Notes under the pieces: model-generated
What the model was told of the DNA's origin: nothing
The model's input: only the letters and a program-made list of their open reading frames with translations
Databases searched by the model: none
Shown: one piece after another, positions 18,515 through 26,528 of the stretch
Layout of the letters: the number at the start of each line of letters is the position of its first letter
Position numbering within the stretch: the stretch's first letter is position 1
Position numbers and translations under genes: made by a program
Origin: JBBIMP01 sp037444305
Lineage (GTDB): Bacteria; Acidobacteriota; UBA6911
Assembly (NCBI GenBank): GCA_037444305.1
Contig: JBBIMP010000036.1
Coordinates: 1 to 54,170, forward strand
Direction of reading: 5' to 3'
DNA: 54,170 nt

Positions 18515-21214
18515 TTGGGCAAAAATATTCGGAATTACAAGGCCGAGGCCATCCTGCGCGACGGCAGCTCCATCCTGATCCGCGCGCTGCGCAGCGACGA
18601 CACCGACCGGCTGCACGACCTCTTCAGCCGCATGAGCCGGCGGTCGGTCTACTTCCGCTTCTTCCACACGCAGGAGTGGATCAGCCTGGACGCCCTGGCC
18701 CACTTCACCGACCTGGACTTCGACCGCCACGTGGCCCTGGCCGCGGTCGTGCGCGAGGAGGACGAGGAGATCATCGCCGGCATCGGCCGCTACTCGGTGA
18801 TCGACGGCGGGCGCGGCAAGCCCACCCGGGCGGAGACCTCGTTCGCCGTTGCGGACCGCTACCAGAGGCGCGGCATGGGCACCCTCCTGCTGGAACACCT
18901 GGCGCGGATCGCCCGGGCTCGCGGCATCGAGGAGTTCGAGGCCGACGTCGTGGGCGAGAACAACCGGATGATGAAGGTCTTCGCCGGCAGCGGCTTCGGC
19001 GCGAAACGCTCGATCGAAGGCGGGATATTCAGCATCTCGCTCGCCACCAGGGAGACCGAGGAGCTCCGCGAGGCGCAGCTGCGGCGCGAGCAGGAGGCCG
19101 CGGCCCAGAGCATCCGGCCGATTTTCTGCCCGGCGTCCGTGGCGGTGGTCGGTGCCTCGCGCCAGGAAGGCTCGATCGGCGCGGCGCTGCTCTCCAACAT
19201 CGTCCGCTGCGGCTATACCGGAAAGGTCTATCCGATCAATCCGAAGGCCACGGAGATCAACGGCCTGACCGTCTACCCCAGCCTGGCGGAGGTTCCCGGT
19301 CCCGTGGAGCTGGCCATCATCTCGGTCCCGGCGCCGATCGTCGAGCAGGCCATCCGCGACTGCGCCGCGGCCGGCGCCCGCGCGGTAGTGGTCATCTCCT
19401 CCGGCTTCGGCGAGGCGAGCCCCGAGGGGCGCGAGGCGGAAGAGAGAATCCGCGAGCTGGTGCGCGCCTCCGGCATGCGGATGGTGGGACCCAACTGCAT
19501 GGGAATCGTCAACACCGACCCCGCCTACTCGCTCAACGCCACCTTCATCCCGCCGTGGCCGCCCGCGGGCAACATCGGGATGATGTCGCAGAGCGGCGCC
19601 CTTGGTTACTCCATCCTGGAGCGGATCCAGTCTTTGAACATAGGCCTTTCCACGTTCGTCTCCGTGGGCAACAAGGCGGACGTCTCGGGCAACGACCTGC
19701 TGGCCTACTGGTCCGAGGATGAGCGCACGAACGTGATCGTGCTCTATCTCGAGAGCTTCGGCAATCCGGCCAAGTTTTCGCGCATCGCCCCGGAGATCGC
19801 GCGCCGCAAGCCGATCGTCGCGGTGAAGTCCGGGCGTTCGGCCGCCGGGACGCGCGCCGCCTCCAGCCACTCGGCGGCCCTCGCCAGCCTGGATGTTGCC
19901 GTGGACGCGCTCTTCGAGCAGGCCGGCGTCATCCGCACGGACACGCTGGAGCAGCTCTTCGACGTCTCGCTGCTGCTCTCCACGCAGCCGATCCCCCGCG
20001 GGCCGAACGTCGGGGTCATCACCAACGCCGGCGGCCCGGGGATCCTGCTGGCGGATGCGTGCGAGGCGAAGGGGCTGAAGCTTCCGGAGTTTTCCGAGTC
20101 GACCGTCGAACAGCTCCGCTCGTTCCTTCCTTTCCAGGCCGGGGTGACGAATCCCGTGGACATGATCGCTTCCGCCACGCCGGAGCACTACCAGCGCGCG
20201 GTGGAAATTGTGGGGAAGGATCCGAAGGTCGATTCGGTGATCGTGATCTACATCCCGCCGCAGCTGCACCCGCCGGAGGAGATCCCGCTGGCGCTGGGCC
20301 GCGCCGCGGGGAACGTTCCGCTGGAGAAACCCGTACTCACGGTGTTCATGTCCTACCGCGGCGCGCCCGCCGTGCTGAGCCGCGGGCCGCGGGGGCGGAT
20401 TCCATCCTACAGTTTTCCGGAGAACGCCGCCCTGGCGCTCTCCGCCGCGGAGAAATACGGCAGGTGGCGCAACCGGCCGGCCGGGTCGGTGCTGCAGCTG
20501 GACCCGTTCGCGCGGGCCGCGATCCGCGCCGTCATCGACCGGGTGCTCTCGCGGAGTTCAGGGTCGGTCTGGCTCGATCCGCACGACCTGGCGACGGTGC
20601 TGAGCGCCGCCGGGATCGACCTTGCAGCGTCCGAACAGGCCAGGGTCGGCGAGGCGCTCGAGGCGGGGAGACGGATGGGATATCCGCTGGTGGTTAAAGT
20701 GCAGTCCGACCAGGTGCTGCACAAAACCGACGTCGGCGGGGTCCTGCTGGGGATCGAGAACCGTGATCAGCTGAAGGCGGCGATCGAAACGCTGACGGAA
20801 AGAATGGCCGCGATCGGCGTGACGCTGGAAAACGTGTTGCTGCAGCGCGAGGTGCGAGGAGGGATTGAAGCCCTGGTGGGGGTCACGGCCGATCCCACTT
20901 TCGGGCCGCTGCTGGTCTGCGGCCTGGGCGGGGTGCTGGTGGAACTGCTGCGCGACGTTTCCTTCCGGCTGACGCCGGTGAGCGACATCGACGCCGCCGA
21001 GATGATCGGCAAACTCCGCGCGTCAAAGCTGTTGGACGGTTACCGCGGGGCTCCCGCAGGGGACCGCGAGGGACTGATACGGATCATCCGGCAGGTTTCC
21101 GCGCTCGTCGACATCGTGCCGGAGATCCGGGAACTCGACCTCAACCCGGTGAAGGTCCTCGCGCCGGGGCGCGGCGCCGTAGCGGTGGACGGCCGGATGC
21201 GCATCGCGCGCTGA
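18515..21214 (+). CDS. GNAT acetyltransferase fused to NDP-forming acyl-CoA synthetase
   Basis: An 899-residue protein. Residues about 15-180 are a GNAT domain (acetyl-CoA motif YQRRGMGTLLLEHL at 116-129). Then come a CoA-binding Rossmann domain (about 200-330, FCPASVAVVGAS), a ligase domain (350-490) with H452 in SSHSAALAS at the phosphohistidine position, and an ATP-grasp domain (about 675-895). The family includes lysine acetyltransferases such as Salmonella Pat, where GNAT is C-terminal; here it is N-terminal. It may acetylate acyl-CoA synthetases or, if the histidine is active, make ATP from acetyl-CoA. The start is TTG with AAGGAG 9 bases upstream. Confidence 0.9.
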   Translation: MGKNIRNYKAEAILRDGSSILIRALRSDDTDRLHDLFSRMSRRSVYFRFFHTQEWISLDALAHFTDLDFDRHVALAAVVREEDEEIIAGIGRYSVIDGGRGKPTRAETSFAVADRYQRRGMGTLLLEHLARIARARGIEEFEADVVGENNRMMKVFAGSGFGAKRSIEGGIFSISLATRETEELREAQLRREQEAAAQSIRPIFCPASVAVVGASRQEGSIGAALLSNIVRCGYTGKVYPINPKATEINGLTVYPSLAEVPGPVELAIISVPAPIVEQAIRDCAAAGARAVVVISSGFGEASPEGREAEERIRELVRASGMRMVGPNCMGIVNTDPAYSLNATFIPPWPPAGNIGMMSQSGALGYSILERIQSLNIGLSTFVSVGNKADVSGNDLLAYWSEDERTNVIVLYLESFGNPAKFSRIAPEIARRKPIVAVKSGRSAAGTRAASSHSAALASLDVAVDALFEQAGVIRTDTLEQLFDVSLLLSTQPIPRGPNVGVITNAGGPGILLADACEAKGLKLPEFSESTVEQLRSFLPFQAGVTNPVDMIASATPEHYQRAVEIVGKDPKVDSVIVIYIPPQLHPPEEIPLALGRAAGNVPLEKPVLTVFMSYRGAPAVLSRGPRGRIPSYSFPENAALALSAAEKYGRWRNRPAGSVLQLDPFARAAIRAVIDRVLSRSSGSVWLDPHDLATVLSAAGIDLAASEQARVGEALEAGRRMGYPLVVKVQSDQVLHKTDVGGVLLGIENRDQLKAAIETLTERMAAIGVTLENVLLQREVRGGIEALVGVTADPTFGPLLVCGLGGVLVELLRDVSFRLTPVSDIDAAEMIGKLRASKLLDGYRGAPAGDREGLIRIIRQVSALVDIVPEIRELDLNPVKVLAPGRGAVAVDGRMRIAR

Positions 21215-21224
21215 GCGCGGGGAT

Positions 21225-22664
21225 TTACTTTACCTCGCCGATCTCCAGCATCTGGCGCTCTTCGCTTTCGGTCATCTTGTGCATCGTAATGCCCGTGAAT
21301 CCGAAAAGGATGTTCACCAGCGGCACGACCAAGTTGAAGAAGGCGAACATGAAATAGGCGCCCGCGCTCACCCCGAGGACGCCCCCCATGAAGGCCCCGC
21401 AGGTGTTCCACGGCACCAGGGGCGAACTGAGCGTCCCCGATCCCTCCAGCAGGCGCGAGAGGTTCTTGGGGTGCAGCTTCATCCGCGTGAAGGCGTTGCG
21501 GTACATCCTGCCCGGGACGACAATTGACAGGTACTGGTCCGGGGCGATCAGGTTCATCCCCAGGCAGGTCATCACGGTGGCGGTCACGAGCGAGCCCACC
21601 GTGCGGGCCAGCCTGAGGATCGAGGCCGCGATCTTCTCCAGCATCCCGCTCCCTTCCATGACCCCGCCGAATCCGAGCGCGCAGAAGATGAGCGAGATCG
21701 TGGACATCATCGAGAGCAGCCCGCCGCGCGAGAGCAGCTTGTCGACGTGCTCCACGCCGGTAGCCGCTTCGAAACCGCCGAACGACACCCGGATGATTTC
21801 CACGAGCGGGCTCCCCTGCGCGGCCGCCGCCACCACCGCTCCCAGGATTGTCCCCCCGAGCAGCGCCGGCAGCGCGGGGATCTTGAATATGACCATGAAG
21901 ATCACCAGCAGGGGTGCGGCCAGCAGCCAGGGTGAGATGTGAAACGAATTCGCGATGGTTTCCAGCATGACCGCGACGTCCGGCGAGTCCACGCCGCCGG
22001 ACCGGTATCTCAATCCAAGCACGGCGTAGAGCAGCAGCGCGATCAGGAGGCTGGGCACGCCCGTGTAAACCATGTGCCGGACGTGAGTGAACAGGTCGGT
22101 CCCCGCCGTGGCCGGCGCCAGGTTGGTCGTGTCGGACAGGGGCGACATCTTGTCGCCGAAATAGGCGCCGGAAACAATGGCGCCGGCGACCATCGCCAGG
22201 GGGATGCCCATGGCCGCGCCAATTCCGATCAACGCCACGCCGATGGTCCCGGCCGTGGACCAGGAACTTCCCGTGGCGATCGAGACCACCGCGCAGATCA
22301 GGCAGGTGGTTGCCAGAAAGACGGAGGGCGCGATCATCTTGAGGCCGTAATAGATCATGGCGGGGACGATCCCGCTCTGGATCCACGTGCCGATCAGCGA
22401 GCCGATGATGAGCAGGATCAGGCAGGCGCTCAGTCCCAGCGTGATGCCTTTCACCAGGTGGTCCTGGATCTCCTTCCAGCTGTAGCCCAGCCAGGAGGAG
22501 GCAGCCGCGGCGGCCGCCGTCCCCAGGATGAGCGGTATGTGGGATCCGCCGCTCTCCAGGTCGAGGCCCAGGCCGAAGAGACAGTAGCCGAGCATCAGGA
22601 TCAGCAGGATTACGGGGATGAGCGAAATGAGCAGCGTCGGTTGCCTGTAAGTTTTTTCTTCCAT
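21225..22664 (-). CDS. nhaC: Na+/H+ antiporter NhaC
   Basis: A 479-residue inner-membrane antiporter exchanging sodium for protons. Characteristic segments are ATGSSWSTAGTIGVA, SGAYFGDKMSPLSDTTNLAP and SSPLVPWNTCGAFM. About a dozen hydrophobic helices are visible, of normal number and length for the family. The start MEEKTYRQP at 22664 is preceded by AAGGGCGGGA; a frame opening 15 codons earlier lies in repeat DNA. It converges on the GNAT/synthetase gene with a 10-base gap. Confidence 0.92.
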   Translation of the reverse strand: MEEKTYRQPTLLISLIPVILLILMLGYCLFGLGLDLESGGSHIPLILGTAAAAAASSWLGYSWKEIQDHLVKGITLGLSACLILLIIGSLIGTWIQSGIVPAMIYYGLKMIAPSVFLATTCLICAVVSIATGSSWSTAGTIGVALIGIGAAMGIPLAMVAGAIVSGAYFGDKMSPLSDTTNLAPATAGTDLFTHVRHMVYTGVPSLLIALLLYAVLGLRYRSGGVDSPDVAVMLETIANSFHISPWLLAAPLLVIFMVIFKIPALPALLGGTILGAVVAAAAQGSPLVEIIRVSFGGFEAATGVEHVDKLLSRGGLLSMMSTISLIFCALGFGGVMEGSGMLEKIAASILRLARTVGSLVTATVMTCLGMNLIAPDQYLSIVVPGRMYRNAFTRMKLHPKNLSRLLEGSGTLSSPLVPWNTCGAFMGGVLGVSAGAYFMFAFFNLVVPLVNILFGFTGITMHKMTESEERQMLEIGEVK

Positions 22665-22736
22665 GTCCCGCCCTTGGAATGTGGGTGCCTCCGGCCTTTC
22701 GGCCGCCAAAACCCACCCATCATAACTATAATTTCG

Positions 22737-22816
22737 GGGATAGGCTACTCAACCTCCAAACCCCTGGCTGGGGGAGGAGCTTGCCCACCCGGGAGTTTGG
22801 AGGTTGAGCAGCCTGT
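22737..22816. repeat. Intergenic inverted repeat with perfect 14-base arms
   Basis: CTCAACCTCCAAAC (22748-22761) pairs with GTTTGGAGGTTGAG (22795-22808) around a 33-base loop. The outer edges carry GGATAGGCTAC and GCAGCCTGTCCC, the family D core that recurs at 23088-23099, 24335-24356 and 24387-24400. Confidence 0.8.
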
Positions 22817-22844
22817 CCCGAATGGCGCTTAAATAAGGAATCGA

Positions 22845-23029
22845 GGACCCTGAAAGGGTCCAACAGGAAAGCCCAGGGCGCAAGCCCTGGGTAAGGCGGG
22901 ATAAGGGGAGAGAGAAGCCCTGCAAGGGCGACACCGGCTGTGCCGCCCTTACAGGGCTCAATCCCGGCATGCGCCGACAACCCAGGGCTTACGCCCTGGG
23001 CTTTCCCGCGTCGCCCCTTCGAGGCTTAA
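22845..23029. repeat. Compound GC-rich palindromic repeat, family C, copy 2
   Basis: Three nested stem-loops stand in a row: GGAAAGCCCAGGGCGCAAGC with its CCCTGG partner, AGCCCTGCAAGGGCG facing GCCCTTACAGGGCT, and CCCAGGGCTTACGCCCTGGG followed by CTTTCCC. Outer parts read CCTGAAAGGGTCC, as in copy 1 at 4501-4615. It occupies most of the 457-base gap between nhaC and the permease and could form a large structured RNA or a transcription boundary. Confidence 0.78.
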
Positions 23030-23097
23030 GCAACTGATTTGGCGACGTTCCCAGGTGATTTCGTTCACCCTCAACCAAGCGCCATTCTAGCCTGTCC

Positions 23098-23113
23098 CCC
23101 AATTGAAATTGGG
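23098..23113 (+). promoter_or_regulatory. Hairpin overlapping the permease ribosome site
   Basis: CCCAATTGAAATTGGG forms a 7-base stem with a 2-base loop. Its 3' arm merges with the GGGAGGAG ribosome site of the gene starting at 23122, so folding could limit initiation. Whether it is regulatory is not known. Confidence 0.4.
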
Positions 23114-23121
23114 AGGAGCTC

Positions 23122-24336
23122 ATGTCGCTGTTCCGGACAAAACCGATCGTGCAGGCACTCGCCGATGGCGGAGACGAAGCGCACAGCTTGAAGAAGACCC
23201 TGACCGCCATCGATCTCACCGCTCTCGGCATCGGGGCCATCATTGGCGCGGGCATCTTCGCCGTGCTCGGCTCGGCGACCTCGGGAGGCACCGGGCAGCC
23301 GCCCGCCGGACCCGGCGTGACGCTTTCCATCGTCCTGACCGCGCTCGTTTGCGGCTTCTGCGCCCTCTGCTATGCGGAATTCGCCAGCACGGTGCCGGTT
23401 GCGGGCTCGGCCTACACCTACAGCTACGTCACGCTCGGCGAGCTGCCGGCGTGGATTCTGGGGTGGGATCTGATCCTGGAATACGCGGTCGGGAACAGCG
23501 CGGTGGCCATCTCCTGGGCCGCATATTTCCGCCAGCTCCTCATGGGAATCGGCCTCGAAATCCCCGCGTGGCTTGCCGCCGACATCCGCTCGGCCGGGCT
23601 GGCCGCCAAGGCGGCCGCGGAATCGGGCGTCAGTTCGCTCGGGCCCGAGGCGCTGGTCGCCTACCAGGCCTGGAACGACCACGCCGAAATCTTCGGCATC
23701 CAGATCGTTTTCAACATTCTGGCCGTCACCGCCTTCGTCACCTGGATCCTGGTCGTCGGCGTCACGGGGATGATCCGCTACACCAAGCTGGCCGGTTCCG
23801 CCGACCCGCTGGCCGTGGCGCTCGACCACGCCAACCAGCACTGGGCCGCGGGGATACTGGCGTTTGGCGCGGTGCTGGCTATGACGGCGGTGCTGCTCGT
23901 ATTCCAGATGGGCCAGCCGCGCATCCTGATGACAATGTCGCGCGACGGCCTGCTCGGCCCCTGGTTCAGCCGGATCCACCCGCGCTACCGCACGCCGCAC
24001 GCGACGACCATTCTGACCGGCGTGTTCGTGGCGTTTTTCTCGGCGGTGGCCAACATCGACGTGATCGTGCAGCTGACCAACATCGGCACGCTCTTCGCGT
24101 TCGTCATGGTCTGCATCGGAATCCTGGTGCTGCGGGTGCGCGAGCCGAACCTGCCGCGCAAATTCAAGGTGCCGTTCGTGCCGTGGGTGCCGCTGATGGG
24201 AATCGGCATGTGCCTGGTGCTGATGGCCGGGCTGCCGTTGTTCACCTGGATCGGCTTCGGACTGTGGATCGGGGTCGGCCTCGTGATTTACTTCCTCTAC
24301 GGCATCCGCCACAGCCGCCTGCGGGGCCGCGCCTAG
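23122..24336 (+). CDS. APC-family amino-acid permease with apparent central deletion
   Basis: An inner-membrane amino-acid transporter, 404 residues against about 490 for this group. Helix 1 (LTALGIGAIIGAGIFAVLG), helix 2 with CYAEFASTVPVAGSAYTYSY, and the late FQMGQPRILMTMSRDGL are typical. At residues 211-219 WILVVGV runs directly into TGMIRYTKLAGSADPL. In relatives these two segments are separated by about 90 residues holding two to three helices, including the conserved FFAYIGFDAVST stretch. The reading frame is intact across the join (about 23755-23770). The product may be non-functional, an unusual short transporter, or an assembly artefact. Ribosome site GGGAGGAG. Confidence 0.8.
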   Translation: MSLFRTKPIVQALADGGDEAHSLKKTLTAIDLTALGIGAIIGAGIFAVLGSATSGGTGQPPAGPGVTLSIVLTALVCGFCALCYAEFASTVPVAGSAYTYSYVTLGELPAWILGWDLILEYAVGNSAVAISWAAYFRQLLMGIGLEIPAWLAADIRSAGLAAKAAAESGVSSLGPEALVAYQAWNDHAEIFGIQIVFNILAVTAFVTWILVVGVTGMIRYTKLAGSADPLAVALDHANQHWAAGILAFGAVLAMTAVLLVFQMGQPRILMTMSRDGLLGPWFSRIHPRYRTPHATTILTGVFVAFFSAVANIDVIVQLTNIGTLFAFVMVCIGILVLRVREPNLPRKFKVPFVPWVPLMGIGMCLVLMAGLPLFTWIGFGLWIGVGLVIYFLYGIRHSRLRGRA

Positions 24337-24373
24337 GGACAGGCTACCCTGTCCCTCTAGCGGGGCCGCGCCT
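24321..24373. repeat. Palindrome flanked by a 14-base direct repeat, family D
   Basis: GCGGGGCCGCGCCT occurs at 24321-24334 and again at 24360-24373. Between them is the palindrome AGGGACAGG-N4-CCTGTCCCT (24335-24356). The layout resembles a small element with a duplicated target. The left copy encodes the end of the permease (RGRA then stop) and the right copy encodes the end of the convergent DUF1684 gene. A further GTAGCCTGTCCCCC follows at 24387. Confidence 0.7.
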
Positions 24374-25001
24374 TGGAGGGCAACACGGTAGCCTGTCCCC
24401 CCCTTTCGCCGGCGCGGATGGCGACCGGGAGGCGGTTCTCCTCGGGCGGCAGCGGGCAGCTGTAGCTCCCGCCATAAGCGCACAACGGGTTGTACGCGCG
24501 GTTGAAATCCAGTTCGTATACCCCCGAGGTGTTCTCCTTCAGGTCGAGGTAGCGCCCCGCGCCATAGGTTTCCCTTCCGGACGTCAGGTCCCGGAATGGG
24601 ATGAATAGGTAGGGCGTGCCCGCCTGCCCGCCTCCTTCCGTCCGGTAGACCTGCAGTCTGCAAGCCTCACCGTCGACCTCGAACTCGAAATAGCCGTACT
24701 TGATCGCATCCCGCATCTCTCCCGTGTTGGTGGCAAGGCGCAGCCTTTCGGGACGCTCGTACCGCCGGAGCCTCACACGAAAGCGCAGTCCCGGATCGAC
24801 CGGATAGTAGGAAAGGCCCTCGAAGCCGGCCCTATCTGCCTCGGGAATTGGGGATTCCGATCCCGACTTGAACGCAAGGTCCTTTTGCCTGCGTTCACTG
24901 ACAATCGGGTCCTCTCCCCCGGCCCGCGGCTCGGTGCCCCGGCCGGCGCAGCCGGCCAGCACTGCGCAGGCCAACAGCAAGATCACGGGATTCTTCGCCA
25001 C
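24357..25001 (-). CDS. DUF1684-family lipoprotein
   Basis: A 214-residue protein starting at GTG (24999-25001), with GGAGGA 3 bases upstream. The signal peptide AKNPVILLLACAVLAGCAG has a clear lipobox (LAGC), so it is a lipid-anchored envelope protein. The DUF1684 domain is recognisable by ERRQKDLAFKSGSESPIP, FEGLSYYPVDPGLRF, FRDLTSGRETYGAGRYLDL, LDFNRAYNPLCAYG and SCPLPPEENRLPVAIRAGE. The biochemical function of the family is unknown to me. The last residues are encoded in the 14-base duplication of the neighbouring palindromic element. Confidence 0.88.
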   Translation of the reverse strand: MAKNPVILLLACAVLAGCAGRGTEPRAGGEDPIVSERRQKDLAFKSGSESPIPEADRAGFEGLSYYPVDPGLRFRVRLRRYERPERLRLATNTGEMRDAIKYGYFEFEVDGEACRLQVYRTEGGGQAGTPYLFIPFRDLTSGRETYGAGRYLDLKENTSGVYELDFNRAYNPLCAYGGSYSCPLPPEENRLPVAIRAGERGGQATVLPSKARPR

Positions 25002-25083
25002 AACTCCTCCACCCCAAACCGCATCGGTACAGAAAATTATAGCGGATGCAAGGTGGAACGCCACTGCGGCTGCCTGCTCTGCT

Positions 25084-25179
25084 TGCCGGCCGGGAGCCCA
25101 CGGAGCCCGGAGCGGCAGCGACGGGTTGCGTTGCTTGATTGGACAGCCCGACCGCTCACTGGCGTTCGCGGCTTCGTTT
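25084..25179 (-). repeat. Dispersed direct repeat, family B, copy 4 (inverted)
   Basis: The reverse complement of the unit at 10556-10655, from GCCGGCCGGGAGCCCACGGA to GGCGTTCGCGGCTTCGTTT. It sits alone in the 373-base gap between the DUF1684 gene and the LIC_10091-like gene, over 14 kb from the other copies. The rest of the gap shows no gene. Confidence 0.88.
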
Positions 25180-25374
25180 TCATCATTCCTTCAACGTGGC
25201 CTTCCTCGGCGGTTGCACGCTGCTGTTTGTGCCAATCGTGCTTGCCAACCGGGCCAACTTGCTTAATTCCCTCAATTCAGCTTTCGCCGGCTGCGGCCTT
25301 GCCCCGCTTTCTTCCTTTGTCTCATCTGGTACACTGGGGCTGGAACTTCCACAACCGAGAGGCGTACGGCAGCA

Positions 25375-26499
25375 ATGCGCAACCTGAAATCCCGGATCGC
25401 GGCAGTTTCCACCGTCGCCCTGCTCGCCGCGCAAGCACTCCTGCCGCCTGTCCCATCAAAAGAGGCCGCGGCCCGGCCGTTGACCGCCTCCGAGTTCGGG
25501 CGCCTGATCCAACGGATCAGTGAGGAGGGCGGCCACTTCTGGAACGACAACTACGTCTCCAACGAGGAGTCCTACCTCCACCCGCTGGGAAAGATCCAGG
25601 AGCTCGGCATCCGGGGAGGCGTGTACATCGGCGTCGGGCCAAGCCAGAACTTCACCTACATCGCCAAGATCCGGCCCAGCTACGCCTTCATCCTGGACAT
25701 CCGACGCCAGAACCTCCTGCAGCACCTGATGTTCAAGGCGCTCTTCCACTTCTCCCGGGACCGCCGGGATTATCTATCCCTGCTCCTCAGCCGGCCGCGC
25801 GGACCCGACCTGCCCGACGGGCGGGAACCCACGGTCGGGGAACTCGAACGGCATTTCCGCGGCCGGGAACCGGACGCGCGGCTCTTCCGCCGGACACAGG
25901 CCCGGATCAGGAACTTCCTGACGGAGGCGTGCCGCGTGGAGCTCACCGACCGGGACTTCCTGACCATCCACAAGATCCACCGGGCGTTTTTCCTCCGGGG
26001 CCTGGCCATCAAGTACGACTACATCCCGGTGCCCAGCTACGGGGAGTTTCTCCTGGAGACCGACCTGCGCGGCCAGCGGCAGAATTTCCTGAACAGCGCC
26101 GCGGAGTTCCGCTTCCTGCAGCACATGCACTGGGAAAACCGGATCATCCCCGTGACGGGCGATTTCGCGGGTAACCGGGCGCTGCGCGAGATCGGGGAGT
26201 GCCTGCGGGAGCGCGGCGAGAAACTGACCGTGTTCTACACCTCGAACGTGGAGCAATACCTCGTCCGCTCGCTGACCTGGCAGGCGTTTCTGGACAACCT
26301 GCGGGAACTCCCGCGGGACGACAACGCCGTCTTCATCCGGGCGTTCTGGAGCAACCAGATCACCCACCCGGAGGTCGTGAAGGGCTACCGGTTCACCCAG
26401 ACCCTGCAGTGGCTCCAGCCTTTCCTGGCAGACTCCGGGCCCGGAAAGTACGAAACCTACTGGGACATCGTGACCGCGCACACCATCCCGCTCCGGTGA
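25375..26499 (+). CDS. LIC_10091-like conserved protein, exported
   Basis: A 374-residue protein with a signal-like N-terminus (MRNLKSRIAAVSTVALLAAQ). It resembles the conserved LIC_10091 family of unknown function: ISEEGGHFWNDNYVSNEESYL, GIRGGVYIGVGPSQNFTYIA, RPSYAFILDIRRQNLLQHL, YIPVPSYGEFLLETD, NRIIPVTGDFAGNRALREI and LTVFYTSNVEQYL. The pattern of a GVGPxQNF loop followed by FILDIRR is reminiscent of a methyltransferase-like Rossmann fold, which is inference only. It converges on the glycosyltransferase gene with a 29-base gap. I cannot assign a reaction. Confidence 0.75.
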   Translation: MRNLKSRIAAVSTVALLAAQALLPPVPSKEAAARPLTASEFGRLIQRISEEGGHFWNDNYVSNEESYLHPLGKIQELGIRGGVYIGVGPSQNFTYIAKIRPSYAFILDIRRQNLLQHLMFKALFHFSRDRRDYLSLLLSRPRGPDLPDGREPTVGELERHFRGREPDARLFRRTQARIRNFLTEACRVELTDRDFLTIHKIHRAFFLRGLAIKYDYIPVPSYGEFLLETDLRGQRQNFLNSAAEFRFLQHMHWENRIIPVTGDFAGNRALREIGECLRERGEKLTVFYTSNVEQYLVRSLTWQAFLDNLRELPRDDNAVFIRAFWSNQITHPEVVKGYRFTQTLQWLQPFLADSGPGKYETYWDIVTAHTIPLR

Positions 26500-26528
26500 G
26501 CGGCCGGGTCCCCCGCGCGCTCAGCCGC

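Noticed and set aside
18442..19722. An alternative frame starting ATG at 18508, overlapping the GNAT fusion
   Set aside because: Its translation is Arg/Gly/Pro-rich without domains. The TTG-started frame gives a full GNAT and acyl-CoA synthetase and has a good ribosome site.
22845..23029. CRISPR-like array
   Set aside because: The repeated units are palindromes of unequal length without regular spacers, and there are no cas genes in the window.
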